Below, piece by piece: positions 28,301-38,375 of a DNA stretch of 64,000 nucleotides. The notes under the pieces were generated by a model. The model saw only the letters and a list, made by a program, of their open reading frames with translations, had not been told where the DNA came from and made no database searches. A program made the translations under genes and the position numbers. Origin of the DNA: Auanema rhodensis (Eukaryota > Nematoda > Chromadorea > Rhabditida > Rhabditidae); NCBI GenBank assembly GCA_964057225.1, contig CAXKVF010000073.1, forward strand, positions 930,001 through 994,000, in the 5' to 3' direction. The number at the start of each line of letters is the position of its first letter. The first letter of the stretch is position 1.

Positions 28301-29400
28301 ACCAAGTGCACATCACGTGTACATTTAATTAGCATTAATTAAAGTTCACGTAAATTTCAAAGTCATGGTTACCATGAACCAATATCAATAAAAATTTGTT
28401 TTTAGACTAATATGGACATGGGGAATCTAATTTTGAAAACCGCATCTCTTTATCTTTCACGTGAAGCGAGTTACATACCAAGTGCACATCACGTGTACAT
28501 TTAATTAGCATTAATTAAAGTTCACGTAAATTTCAAAGTCATGGTTACCATGAACCAATATCAATAAAAATTTGTTTTTAGATTAATATAGACATGAGGA
28601 ATCTAATTTTGAAAACCGCATCTCTTTATCTTTCACGTGAAGCGAGTTACATACCAAGTGCACATCACGTGTACATTTAATTAGCATAAATTAAAGTTCA
28701 CGTAAATTTCAAAGTCATGGTTACCATGCACCAATATCAATAAAAATTTGTTTTTAGACTAATATGGACATGGGGAATCTAATTTTGAAAACCGCATCTC
28801 TTTATCTTTCACGTGAAGCGAGTTACATACCAAGTGCACATCACGTGTACATTTAATTAGCATAAATTAAAGTTCACGTAAATTTCAAAGTCATGGTTAC
28901 CATGAAGCAATATCAATAAAAATTTGTTTTTAGACTAATATGGACATGGGGAATCTAATTTTGAAAACCGCATCTCTTTATCTTTCACGTGAAGCGAGTT
29001 ACATACCAAGTGCACATCACGTGTACATTTAATTAGCATAAATTAAAGTTCTCGTAAATTTCAAAGTCATGGTTACCATGAACCAATATCAATGAAAATT
29101 TGTTTTTAGACTAATATGGACATGGGGAATCTAATTTTGAAAACCGCATTTCTTTATCTTTCACGTGAAGCGAGTTACATACCAAGTGCACATCACGTGT
29201 ACATTTAATTAGCATAAATTAAAGTTCACGTAAAATTCAAAGTCATGGTTACCATGAACCAATATCAATAAAAATTTGTTTTTAGACTAATATGGACATG
29301 GGGAATCTAATTTTGAAAACCGCATCTCTTTATCTTTCACGTGAAGCGAGTTACATACCAAGTGCACATCACGTGTACATTTAATTAGCATAAATTAAAG
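19395..29400 (+). repeat. Tandem 26-monomer (4576-bp) higher-order block, two copies plus a partial third
   Basis: Markers recur 4576 bp (26 x 176) apart. ACCATAAACC is at 19395/23971, CTAATTTGAA at 20331/24907, TTCTCG at 21305/25881, and the dyad-breaking CCCATG at 22211/26787. A third partial copy starts near 28547 with the TAGACATGAGG monomer, and TTCTCG at 24473 recurs at 29049. It diverges near 29.4 kb. The copies are close to identical; one visible difference is TTTTCAGAC at 25234 against TTTTTAGAC in the first copy. This is the largest clean duplication in the left array. Confidence 0.85.
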
Positions 29401-32400
29401 TTCACGTAAATTTCAAAGTCATGGTTACCATGAAGCAATATCAATAAAAATTTGTTTTTAGACTAATATGGACATGGGGAATCTAATTTTGAAAACCGCA
29501 TCTCTTTATCTTTCACGTGAAGCGAGTTACATACCAAGTGCACATCACGCGTACATTTAATTAGCATTAATTAAAGTTCACGTAAATTTCAAAGTCATGG
29601 TTACCATGAACCAATATCAATAAAAATTTGTTTTTAGACTAATATGGACATGGGGAATCTAATTTTGAAAACCGCATCTCTTTATCTTTCACGTGAAGCG
29701 AGTTACATACCAAGTGCACATCACGTGTACATTTAATTAGCATAAATTAAAGTTCACGTAAATTTCAAAGTCATGGTTACCATGAAGCAATATCAATAAA
29801 AATTTGTTTTTAGACTAATATGGACATGGGGAATCTAATTTTGAAAACCGCATCTCTTTATCTTTCACGTGAAGCGAGTTACATACCAAGTGCACATCAC
29901 GTGTACATTTAATTAGCATTAATTAAAGTTCACGTAAATTTCAAAGTCATGGTTACCATGAAGCAATATCAATAAAAATTTGTTTTTAGACTAATATGGA
30001 CATGGGGAATCTAATTTTGAAAACCGCATCTCTTTATCTTTCACGTGAAGCGAGTTACATACCAAGTGCACATCACGCGTACATTTAATTAGCATTAATT
30101 AAAGTTCACGTAAATTTCAAAGTCATGGTTACCATGAACCAATATCAATAAAAATTTGTTTTTAGACTAATATGGACATGGGGAATCTAATTTTGAAAAC
30201 CGCATCTCTTTATCTTTCACGTGACGCGAGTTACATACCAAGTGCACATCACCTGTACATTTAATTAGCATAAATTAAAGTTCACGTAAATTTCAAAGTC
30301 ATGGTTACCATGAAGCAATATCAATAAAAATTTGTTTTTAGACTAATATGGACATGGGGAATCTAATTTTGAAAACCGCATCTCTTTATCTTTCACGTGA
30401 AGCGAGTTACATACCAAGTGCACATCACGTGTACATTTAATTAGCATAAATTAAAGTTCACGGAAATTTCAAAGTCATGGTTACCATGAAGCAATATCAA
30501 TAAAAATTTGTTTTTAGACTAATATGGACATGGGGAATCTAATTTTGAAAACCGCATCTCTTTATCTTTCACGTGAAGCGAGTTACATACCAAGTGCACA
30601 TCACGTGTACATTTAATTAGCATAAATTAAAGTTCACGTAAATTTCAAAGTCATGGTTACCATGAAGCAATATCAATAAAAATTTGTTTTTAGACTAATA
30701 TGGACATGGGGAATCTAATTTTGAAAACCGCATCTCTTTATCTTTCACGTGAAGCGAGTTACATACCAAGTGCACATCACGCGTACATTTAATTAGCATT
30801 AATTAAAGTTCACGTAAATTTCAAAGTCATGGTTACCATGAACCAATATCAATAAAAATTTGTTTTTAGACTAATATGGACATGGGGAATCTAATTTTGA
30901 AAACCGCATCTCTTTATCTTTCACGTGAAGCGAGTTACATACCAAGTGCACATCACGTGTACATTTAATTAGCATAAATTAAAGTTCACGTAAATTTCAA
31001 AGTCATGGTTACCATGAAGCAATATCAATAAAAATTTGTTTTTAGACTAATATGGACATGGGGAATCTAATTTTGAAAACCGCATCTCTTTATCTTTCAC
31101 GTGAAGCGAGTTACATACCAAGTGCACATCACGTGTACATTTAATTAGCATTAATTAAAGTTCACGTAAATTTCAAAGTCATGGTTACCATGAAGCAATA
31201 TCAATAAAAATTTGTTTTTAGACTAATATGGACATGGGGAATCTAATTTTGAAAACCGCATCTCTTTATCTTTCACGTGAAGCGAGTTACATACCAAGTG
31301 CACATCACGCGTACATTTAATTAGCATTAATTAAAGTTCACGTAAATTTCAAAGTCATGGTTACCATGAACCAATATCAATAAAAATTTGTTTTTAGACT
31401 AATATGGACATGGGGAATCTAATTTTGAAAACCGCATCTCTTTATCTTTCACGTGAAGCGAGTTACATACCAAGTGCACATCACGTGTACATTTAATTAG
31501 CATAAATTAAAGTTCACGTAAATTTCAAAGTCATGGTTACCATGAAGCAATATCAATAAAAATTTGTTTTTAGACTAATATGGACATGGGGAATCTAATT
31601 TTGAAAACCGCATCTCTTTATCTTTCACGTGAAGCGAGTTACATACCAAGTGCACATCACGTGTACATTTAATTAGCATAAATTAAAGTTCACGGAAATT
31701 TCAAAGTCATGGTTACCATGAAGCAATATCAATAAAAATTTGTTTTTAGACTAATATGGACATGGGGAATCTAATTTTGAAAACCGCATCTCTTTATCTT
31801 TCACGTGAAGCGAGTTACATACCAAGTGCACATCACGTGTACATTTAATTAGCATAAATTAAAGTTCACGTAAATTTCAAAGTCATGGTTACCATGAAGC
31901 AATATCAATAAAAATTTGTTTTTAGACTAATATGGACATGGGGAATCTAATTTTGAAAACCGCATCTCTTTATCTTTCACGTGAAGCGAGTTACATACCA
32001 AGTGCACATCACGCGTACATTTAATTAGCATTAATTAAAGTTCACGTAAATTTCAAAGTCATGGTTACCATGAACCAATATCAATAAAAATTTGTTTTTA
32101 GACTAATATGGACATGGGGAATCTAATTTTGAAAACCGCATCTCTTTATCTTTCACGTGAAGCGAGTTACATACCAAGTGCACATCACGTGTACATTTAA
32201 TTAGCATAAATTAAAGTTCACGTAAATTTCAAAGTCATGGTTACCATGAACCAATATCAATAAAAATTTGTTTTTAGACTAATATGGACATGGGGAATCT
32301 AATTTTGAAAACCGCATCTCTTTATCTTTCACGTGAAGCGAGTTACATACCAAGTGCACATCACGTGTACATTTAATTAGCATTAATTAAAGTTCACGTA

Positions 32401-35400
32401 AATTTCAAAGTCATGGTTACCATGCACCAATATCAATAAAAATTTGTTTTTAGACTAATATGGACATGGGGAATCTAATTTTGAAAACCGCATCTCTTTA
32501 TCTTTCACGTGAAGCGAGTTACATACCAAGTGCACATCACGTGTACATTTAATTAGCATAAATTAAAGTTCACGTAAATTTCAAAGTCATGGTTACCATG
32601 AACCAATATCAATAACAATTTGTTTTTAGACTAATATGGACATGGGGAATCTAATTTTGAAAACCGCATCTCTTTATCTTTCACGTGAAGCGAGTTACAT
32701 ACCAAGTGCACATCACGTGTACATTTAATTAGCATAAATTAAAGTTCACGTAAATTTCAAAGTCATGGTTACCATGAAGCAATATCAATAAAAATTTGTT
32801 TTTAGACTAATATGGACATGGGGAATCTAATTTTGAAAACCGCATCTCTTTATCTTTCACGTAAAGCGAGTTACATACCAAGTGCACATCACGTGTACAT
32901 TTAATTAGCATTAATTAAAGTTCACGTAAATTTCAAAGTCATGGTTACCATGAAGCAATATCAATAAAAATTTGTTTTTAGACTAATATGGACATGAAGA
33001 ATCTAATTTTGAAAACCGCATCTCTTTATCTTTCACGTGAAGCGAGTTACATACCAAGTGCACATCACGCGTACATTTAATTAGCATTAATTAAAGTTCA
33101 CGTAAATTTCAAAGTCATGGTTACCATGAACCAATATCAATAAAAATTTGTTTTTAGACTAATATGGACATGGGGAATCTAATTTTGAAAACCGCATCTC
33201 TTTATCTTTCACGTGAAGCGAGTTACATACCAAGTGCACATCACGTGTACATTTAATTAGCATAAATTAAAGTTCACGTAAATTTCAAAGTCATGGTTAC
33301 CATGAAGCAATATCAATAAAAATTTGTTTTTAGACTAATATGGACATGGGGAATCTAATTTTGAAAACCGCATCTCTTTATCTTTCACGTGAAGCGAGTT
33401 ACATACCAAGTGCACATCACGTGTACATTTAATTAGCATAAATTAAAGTTCACGGAAATTTCAAAGTCATGGTTACCATGAAGCAATATCAATAAAAATT
33501 TGTTTTTAGACTAATATTGACATGGGGAATCTAATTTTGAAAACCGCATCTCTTTATCTTTCACGTGAAGCGAGTTACATACCAAGTGCACATCACGTGT
33601 ACATTTAATTAGCATTAATTAAAGTTCACGTAAATTTCAAAGTCATGGTTACCATGAACCAATATCAATAAAAATTTGTTTTTAGACTAATATGGACATG
33701 GGGAATCTAATTTTGGAAACCGCATCTCTTTATCTTTCACGTGAAGCGAGTTACATACCAAGTGCACATCACGTGTACATTTAATTAGCATAAATTAAAG
33801 TTCACGTAAATTTCAAAGTCATGGTTACCATGAACCAATATCAATAAAAATTTGTTTTTAGACTAATATGGACATGGGGAATCTAATTTTGAAAACCGCA
33901 TCTCTTTATCTTTCACGTGAAGCGAGTTACATACCAAGTGCACATCACGTGTACATTTAATTAGCATAAATTAAAGTTCACGTAAATTTCAAAGTCATGG
34001 TTACCATGAACCAATATCAATAAAAATTTGTTTTTAGACTAATATGGACATGGGGAATCTAATTTTAAAAACCGCATCTCTTTATCTTTCACGTGAAGCG
34101 AGTTACATACCAAGTGCACATCACGTGTACATTTAATTAGCATAAATTAAAGTTCACGTAAATTTCAAAGTCATGGTTACCATGCACCAATATCAATAAA
34201 AATTTGTTTTTAGACTAACATGGACATGGGGAATCTAATTTTGAAAACCGCATCTCTTTATCTTTCACGTGAAGCGAGTTACATACCAAGTGCACATCAC
34301 GTGTACATTTAATTAGCATAAATTAAAGTTCACGTAAATTTCAAAGTCATGGTTACCATGAACCAATATCAATAAAAATTTGTTTTTAGACTAATATGGA
34401 CATGGGGAATCTAATTTTGAAAACCGCATCTCTTTATCTTTCACGTGAAGCGAGTTACATACCAAGTGCACATCACGTGTACATTTAATTAGCATAAATT
34501 AAAGTTCACGTAAATTTCAAAGTCATGGTTACCATGCACAAATATCAATAAAAATTTGTTTTTAGACTAATATGGACATGGGGAATCTAATTTTGAAAAC
34601 CGCATCTCTTTATCTTTCACGTGAAGCGAGTTACATACCAAGTGCACATCACGTGTACATTTAATTAGCATAAATTAAAGTTCACGTAAATTTCAAAGTC
34701 ATGGTTACCATGCACCAATATCAATAAAAATTTGTTTTTAGACTAATATGGACATGGGGAATCTAATTTTGAAAACCGCATCTCTTTATCTTTCACGTGA
34801 AGCGAGTTACATACCAAGTGCACATCACGTGTACATTTAATTAGCATAAATTAAAGTTCACGTAAATTTCAAAGTCATGGTTACCATGAACCAATATCAA
34901 TAACAATTTGTTTTTAGACTAATATGGACATGGGGAATCTAATTTTGAAAACCGCATCTCTTTATCTTTCACGTGAAGCGAGTTACATACCAAGTGCACA
35001 TCACGTGTACATTTAATTAGCATAAATTAAAGTTCACGTAAATTTCAAAGTCATGGTTACCATGCACAAATATCAATAAAAATTTGTTTTTAGACTAATA
35101 TGGACATGGGGAATCTAATTTTGAAAACCGCATCTCTTCATCTTTCACGTGAAGCGAGTTACATACCAAGTGCACATCACGTGTACATTTAATTAGCATA
35201 AATTAAAGTTCACGTAAATTTCAAAGTCATGGTTACCATGCACAAATATCAATAAAAATTTGTTTTTAGACTAACATGGACATGGGGAATCTAATTTTGA
35301 AAACCGCATCTCTTAATCTTTCACGTGAAGCGAGTTACATACCAAGTGCACATCACGTGTACATTTAATTAGCATAAATTAAAGTTCACGTAAATTTCAA

Positions 35401-37459
35401 AGTCATGGTTACCATGCACCAATATCAATAAAAATTTGTTTTTAGACTAATATGGACATGGGGAATCTAATTTTGAAAACCGCATCTCTTTATCTTTCAC
35501 GTGAAGCGAGTTACATACCAAGTGCACATCACGTGTACATTTAATTAGCATAAATTAAAGTTCACGTAAATTTCAAAGTCATGGTTACCATGAACCAATA
35601 TCAATAAAAATTTGTTTTTAGACTAATATGGACATGGGGAATCTAATTTTGAAAACCGCATTTCTTTATCTTTCACGTGAAGCGAGTTACATACCAAGAG
35701 CACATCACGTGTACATTTAATTAGCATAAATTAAAGTTCACGTAAATTTCAAAGTCATGGTTACCATGAAGCAATATCAATAAAAATTTGTTTTTAGACT
35801 AATATGGACATGGGGAATCTAATTTTGCAAACCGCATCTCTTTATCTTTCACGTGAAGCGAGTTACATACCAAGTGCACATCACGTGTACATTTAATTAG
35901 CATAAATTAAAGTTCACGTAAATTTCAAAGTCATGGTTACCATGAAGCAATATCAATAAAAATTTGTGTTGAGACTAATATGGACATGGGGAATCTAATT
36001 TTGAAAACCGCATCTCTTTATCTTTCACGTGAAGCGAGTTACATACCAAGTGCACATCACGTGTACATTTAATTAGCATAAATTAAAGTTCACGTAAATT
36101 TCAAAGTCATGGTTACCATGAAGCAATATCAATAAAAATTTGTTTTCAGACTAATATGGACATGGGGAATCTAATTTTGAAAACCGCATCTCTTTATCTT
36201 TCACGTGAAGCGAGTTACATACCAAGTGCACATCACGTGTACATTTAATTAGCATTAATTAAAGTTCACGTAAATTTCAAAGTCATGGTTACCATGAACC
36301 AATATCAATAAAAATTTGTTTTTAGACTAATATAGACATGAGGAATCTAATTTTGAAAACCGCATCTCTTTATCTTTCACGTGAAGCGAGTTACATACCA
36401 AGTGCACATCACGTGTACATTTAATTAGCATAAATTAAAGTTCACGTAAATTTCAAAGTCATGGTTACCATGAACCAATATCAATAAAAATTTGTTTTTA
36501 GACTAATATGGACATGGGGAATCTAATTTTGAAAACCGCATCTCTTTATCTTTCACGTGAAGCGAGTTATATACCAAGTGCACATCACGTGTACATTTAA
36601 TTAGCATAAATTAAAGTTCACGTAAATTTCAAAGTCATGGTTACCATGAACCAATATCAATAAAAATTTGTTTTTAGACTAATATGGACATGGGGAATCT
36701 AGTTTTGAAAACCGCATCTCTTTATCTTTCACGTGAAGCGAGTTACATACCAAGTGCCCATCACGTGTACATTTAATTAGCATAAATTAAAGTTCACGTA
36801 AATTTCAAAGTCATGGTTACCATGAACCAATATCAATAAAAATTTGTTTTTAGACTAATATGGACATGGGGAATCTAATTTTGAAAACCGCATCTCTTTA
36901 TCTTTCACGTGAAGCGAGTTACATACCAAGTGCACATCACGTGTACATTTAATTAGCATAAATTAAAGTTCACGTAAATTTCAAAGTCATGGTTACCATG
37001 TACCAATATCAATAAAAATTTGTTTTTAGACTAATATGGACATGGGGAATCTAATTTTGAAAACCGCATCTCTTTATCTTTCAAGTGAAGCGAGTTACAT
37101 ACCAAGTGCACATCACGTGTACATTTAATTAGCATAAATTAAAGTTCACGTAAATTTCAAAGTCATGGTTACCATGAACCAATATCAATAAAAATTTGTT
37201 TTTAGACTAATATGGACATGAGGAATCTAATTTTGAAAACCGCATCTCTTCATCTTTCACGTGAAGCGAGTTACATACCAAGTGCACATCACGTGTACAT
37301 TTAATTAGCATAAATTAAAGTTCACGTAAATTTCAAAGTCATGGTTACCATTCACCAATATCAATAAAAATTTGTTTTTAGACTAATATGGACATGGGGA
37401 ATCTAATTTTGAAAACCGCATCTCTTTATCTTTCACGTGAAGCGAGTTACATACCAAGT

Positions 37460-37463
37460 GCAC
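37460..37463 (+). repeat. Target-site duplication, left copy (GCAC)
   Basis: The satellite reads CCAAGTGCAC up to 37463, then the LTR begins. After the 3' LTR the satellite resumes with GCACATCACGTG, so GCAC is present on both sides and once in an unbroken monomer. If the last T of the LTR is assigned to the flank, the duplication is the 5-bp TGCAC instead. Confidence 0.85.
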
Positions 37464-37504
37464 TGTCGCAGTTGGCTATAGTTACCCACCTATGTTTCAT
37501 GTGC

Positions 37505-37511
37505 TATATAA
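37505..37511 (+). promoter_or_regulatory. Candidate TATA box in the 5' LTR
   Basis: TATATAA lies 41 bp into the LTR and is repeated in the 3' LTR at 41128-41134. If it is used, transcription would start some 25-30 bp downstream, placing most of the LTR in R/U5. In an AT-rich LTR such a match may be chance. Confidence 0.3.
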
Positions 37512-37522
37512 CGTATAGTTAT
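37508..37522 (+). other. GTATA-loop hairpin in the 5' LTR
   Basis: ATAAC-GTATA-GTTAT is a 5-bp perfect stem with a 5-nt loop. It has the same C-GTATA-G apex as five hairpins in the leader. The identical copy in the 3' LTR is at 41131-41145. It overlaps the TATA-like box, so it may be present only in the 3' (U3) part of the genomic RNA. Confidence 0.5.
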
Positions 37523-37719
37523 TCACAAACACTCTGTTGAGTACGTTAAACATTATATTATCTTGAGAAGTATGTAAAACATTGATAAAACCTATATCAT
37601 ATAAAATCACATACTTAACTACATATACATAGTTAACTACATGAATATAGTACAGTTGAATTTGTCTTGCAACGACAAGCACGAATATATCATTCTTATT
37701 TCATTTAGACAAGTTCTAA

Positions 37720-37746
37720 CAAAGTTACAACTTTGGGCATGTTGCC
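37720..37746 (+). other. Two abutting hairpins in the LTR
   Basis: CAAAGT-TACA-ACTTTG (37720-37735) has a 6-bp perfect stem. It is followed without a gap by GGCA-TGT-TGCC (37736-37746). Both are unchanged in the 3' LTR. They may be structured R/U5 RNA; function is not known. Confidence 0.4.
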
Positions 37747-37889
37747 AAGATCAACTACCGTAATCAGATTATCAAGCATGCACATCTAAGAGTAGTGATA
37801 AGATCAATTGTTTACCTAAAATTGTTGATATAAGATATTTGTGATATATTTTAATCAGTTTAAGTCTCTCTTTTATTTTCTAATTTTTT

Positions 37890-37895
37890 AATAAA
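37890..37895 (+). terminator. Candidate poly(A) signal in the LTR
   Basis: AATAAA lies 51 bp before the LTR end, followed by a T-rich tract. The copy that would act in 3' end formation is at 41509-41514 in the 3' LTR. The base composition makes chance matches likely. Confidence 0.35.
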
Positions 37896-37896
37896 T

Positions 37897-37936
37897 TCTT
37901 TTATTTTTTTCTTTTTTTTTCTTTTTTATTATACAG
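37897..37936 (+). promoter_or_regulatory. Polypyrimidine tract ending in CAG at the LTR end (possible splice acceptor)
   Basis: A nearly pure T run with a few C and A ends TTATTATACAG at 37936, ten bases before the LTR/internal border. It has the form of a 3' splice site, and in nematodes could accept a trans-spliced leader. There is no transcript evidence, and such tracts are common in AT-rich DNA. Confidence 0.25.
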
Positions 37937-37946
37937 TCTTTTGACT

Positions 37947-37964
37947 TGGGGGCCGAACCGGTTC
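37947..37964 (+). promoter_or_regulatory. Primer-binding-like site for minus-strand DNA synthesis
   Basis: TGGGGGCCGAACCGGTTC follows the LTR directly and starts with TGG, complementary to the CCA end of a tRNA. I could not match it to a tRNA I know. The last ten bases, GAACCGGTTC, are a perfect palindrome, so the bound length may be shorter than 18 nt. Confidence is in the position, not the primer identity. Confidence 0.6.
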
Positions 37965-37998
37965 TCTGCTCGATTGATTGTATTTTTTGTTAAATAGG

Positions 37999-38013
37999 GA
38001 AACGTATAGTTTC
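37999..38013 (+). other. GTATA-loop hairpin 1 in the leader
   Basis: GAAAC-GTATA-GTTTC is a 5-bp perfect stem that could extend by two G.U pairs. It shares only the C-GTATA-G apex with the other hairpins. Confidence 0.6.
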
Positions 38014-38026
38014 TTAACCTATTTTT

Positions 38027-38039
38027 GAGCGTATAGCTC
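38027..38039 (+). other. GTATA-loop hairpin 2 in the leader
   Basis: GAGC-GTATA-GCTC is a 4-bp perfect stem whose sequence differs from its neighbours, while pairing is kept. Confidence 0.6.
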
Positions 38040-38061
38040 TTGGTGATTTAGTCACAACTCT

Positions 38062-38072
38062 CCCGTATAGGG
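38062..38072 (+). other. GTATA-loop hairpin 3 in the leader
   Basis: CCC-GTATA-GGG is a 3-bp all-GC stem, standing out in a leader that is otherwise very AT rich. Confidence 0.55.
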
Positions 38073-38091
38073 TTTTTCCGATTTTTCTGAA

Positions 38092-38152
38092 TTTTTTTTT
38101 TTTTTTTTTTTTTCATAAAATTTTTTTGTGAAAAAAAAAAAAAAAGAAAAAG
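38092..38152 (+). other. 24-bp T/A hairpin in the leader
   Basis: A run of 22 T (38092-38113) plus CA pairs with TG plus a purine run (38129-38152) containing 15 consecutive A. This gives a 24-bp stem with two G.U pairs and a 13-base loop. The C-G and A-T pairs at the top (38114/38130, 38115/38129) fix the register. It could be a real RNA structure or slippage growth of mononucleotide runs. Confidence 0.6.
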
Positions 38153-38235
38153 AGGAAAAAAAAATTTTGCTAAACACTGATTAGGTGTTAACAGAATTTT
38201 TTTTCGGAGAAACTTGAGAGAGTTGAAACTTTCAC

Positions 38236-38260
38236 TTTTGATTTCGAGAAGAAATCAAAA
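38236..38260 (+). other. 10-bp perfect hairpin with GAGAA loop in the leader
   Basis: TTTTGATTTC (38236-38245) and GAAATCAAAA (38251-38260) are exact reverse complements around the 5-base loop GAGAA. Like the GTATA hairpins it has a C-G closing pair and a 5-nt loop, so it may belong to the same structural set. Confidence 0.65.
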
Positions 38261-38273
38261 TTTTTTGTCATTG

Positions 38274-38284
38274 TTCGTATAGAA
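38274..38284 (+). other. GTATA-loop hairpin 4 in the leader
   Basis: TTC-GTATA-GAA is a 3-bp stem, with a possible fourth G.U pair (38273/38285). It is weak alone and counted because it shares the apex with the others. Confidence 0.45.
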
Positions 38285-38310
38285 TTTTTTTGACAATATT
38301 TTAAATTATT

Positions 38311-38325
38311 TTTTCGTATAGAAAA
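38311..38325 (+). other. GTATA-loop hairpin 5 in the leader
   Basis: TTTTC-GTATA-GAAAA is a 5-bp perfect stem 50 bases upstream of the start codon. Confidence 0.55.
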
Positions 38326-38333
38326 CTAATAAT

Positions 38334-38344
38334 TTTATTTCCAG
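38334..38344 (+). promoter_or_regulatory. Possible 3' splice or trans-splice acceptor before the ORF
   Basis: TTTATTTCCAG ends 31 bases before the ATG and resembles the short nematode acceptor consensus. If used, it would join an upstream or spliced-leader exon to the ORF and remove the leader hairpins. This is speculative without RNA data. Confidence 0.25.
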
Positions 38345-38375
38345 TTGACAAACAGTCATTGCCTATATCTCCATC

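Larger units (their letters stand above)
1..37463 (+). repeat. 176-bp satellite array, left block (about 213 monomers)
   Basis: Head-to-tail tandem array. The phrase ATTAAAGTTCACG recurs at 1, 177, 353, 529 and 706 and onward, giving a 176-bp period; the 177-bp step at 529-706 comes from an extra G near 612. Monomers differ from one another at only a few positions and never invert. Each monomer holds CATGGTTACCATG, AATAAA, TTTCACGTGAAGCGAG and ATCACGTG. The commonest variable site lies just 3' of the CATG dyad (GCACC, GAACC or GAAGC). GCACC and GAACC types fill the first 10 kb. GAAGC first appears near 10072 and is then frequent to 36 kb. AAACTAAT in place of AGACTAAT was noticed only before about 9.1 kb. 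No ORF of useful length exists because all frames are stopped in each monomer. The array is broken only by the LTR element at 37464. Homogeneity and length suggest heterochromatin maintained by unequal exchange; a centromeric role is not shown. Confidence 0.98.
37464..37946 (+). repeat. 5' long terminal repeat
   Basis: Begins TGTCGCAG and ends TTTTGACT. It matches the 3' LTR base for base except T37813 against C41432 and four extra bases in ACATATACATAG near 37621-37632. The start is the usual TG, but the end is not the usual CA. It holds a TATA-like box at 37505, a GTATA hairpin at 37508-37522, two adjacent hairpins at 37720-37746, an AATAAA at 37890 and a T-rich tract ending in CAG at 37936. 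It should drive transcription of the element; the U3/R/U5 borders cannot be set from sequence. Confidence 0.95.
37947..38375 (+). other. Structured 5' leader of the retroelement
   Basis: These 429 bases run from the LTR to the ATG and hold no ORF. They are very T/A rich and dense in inverted repeats: five hairpins with a GTATA loop (starting 37999, 38027, 38062, 38274 and 38311), a long T/A hairpin at 38092-38152, and a perfect 10-bp stem at 38236-38260. In LTR elements this region carries packaging and dimerisation signals; that role is inferred from position and structure. Confidence 0.7.

Noticed and set aside
37497-37682. 61-codon minus-strand ORF in the 5' LTR
   Set aside because: It lies wholly within LTR sequence, has low-complexity composition and no recognisable domain, and is disrupted in length by the 4-bp indel in the 3' LTR copy.
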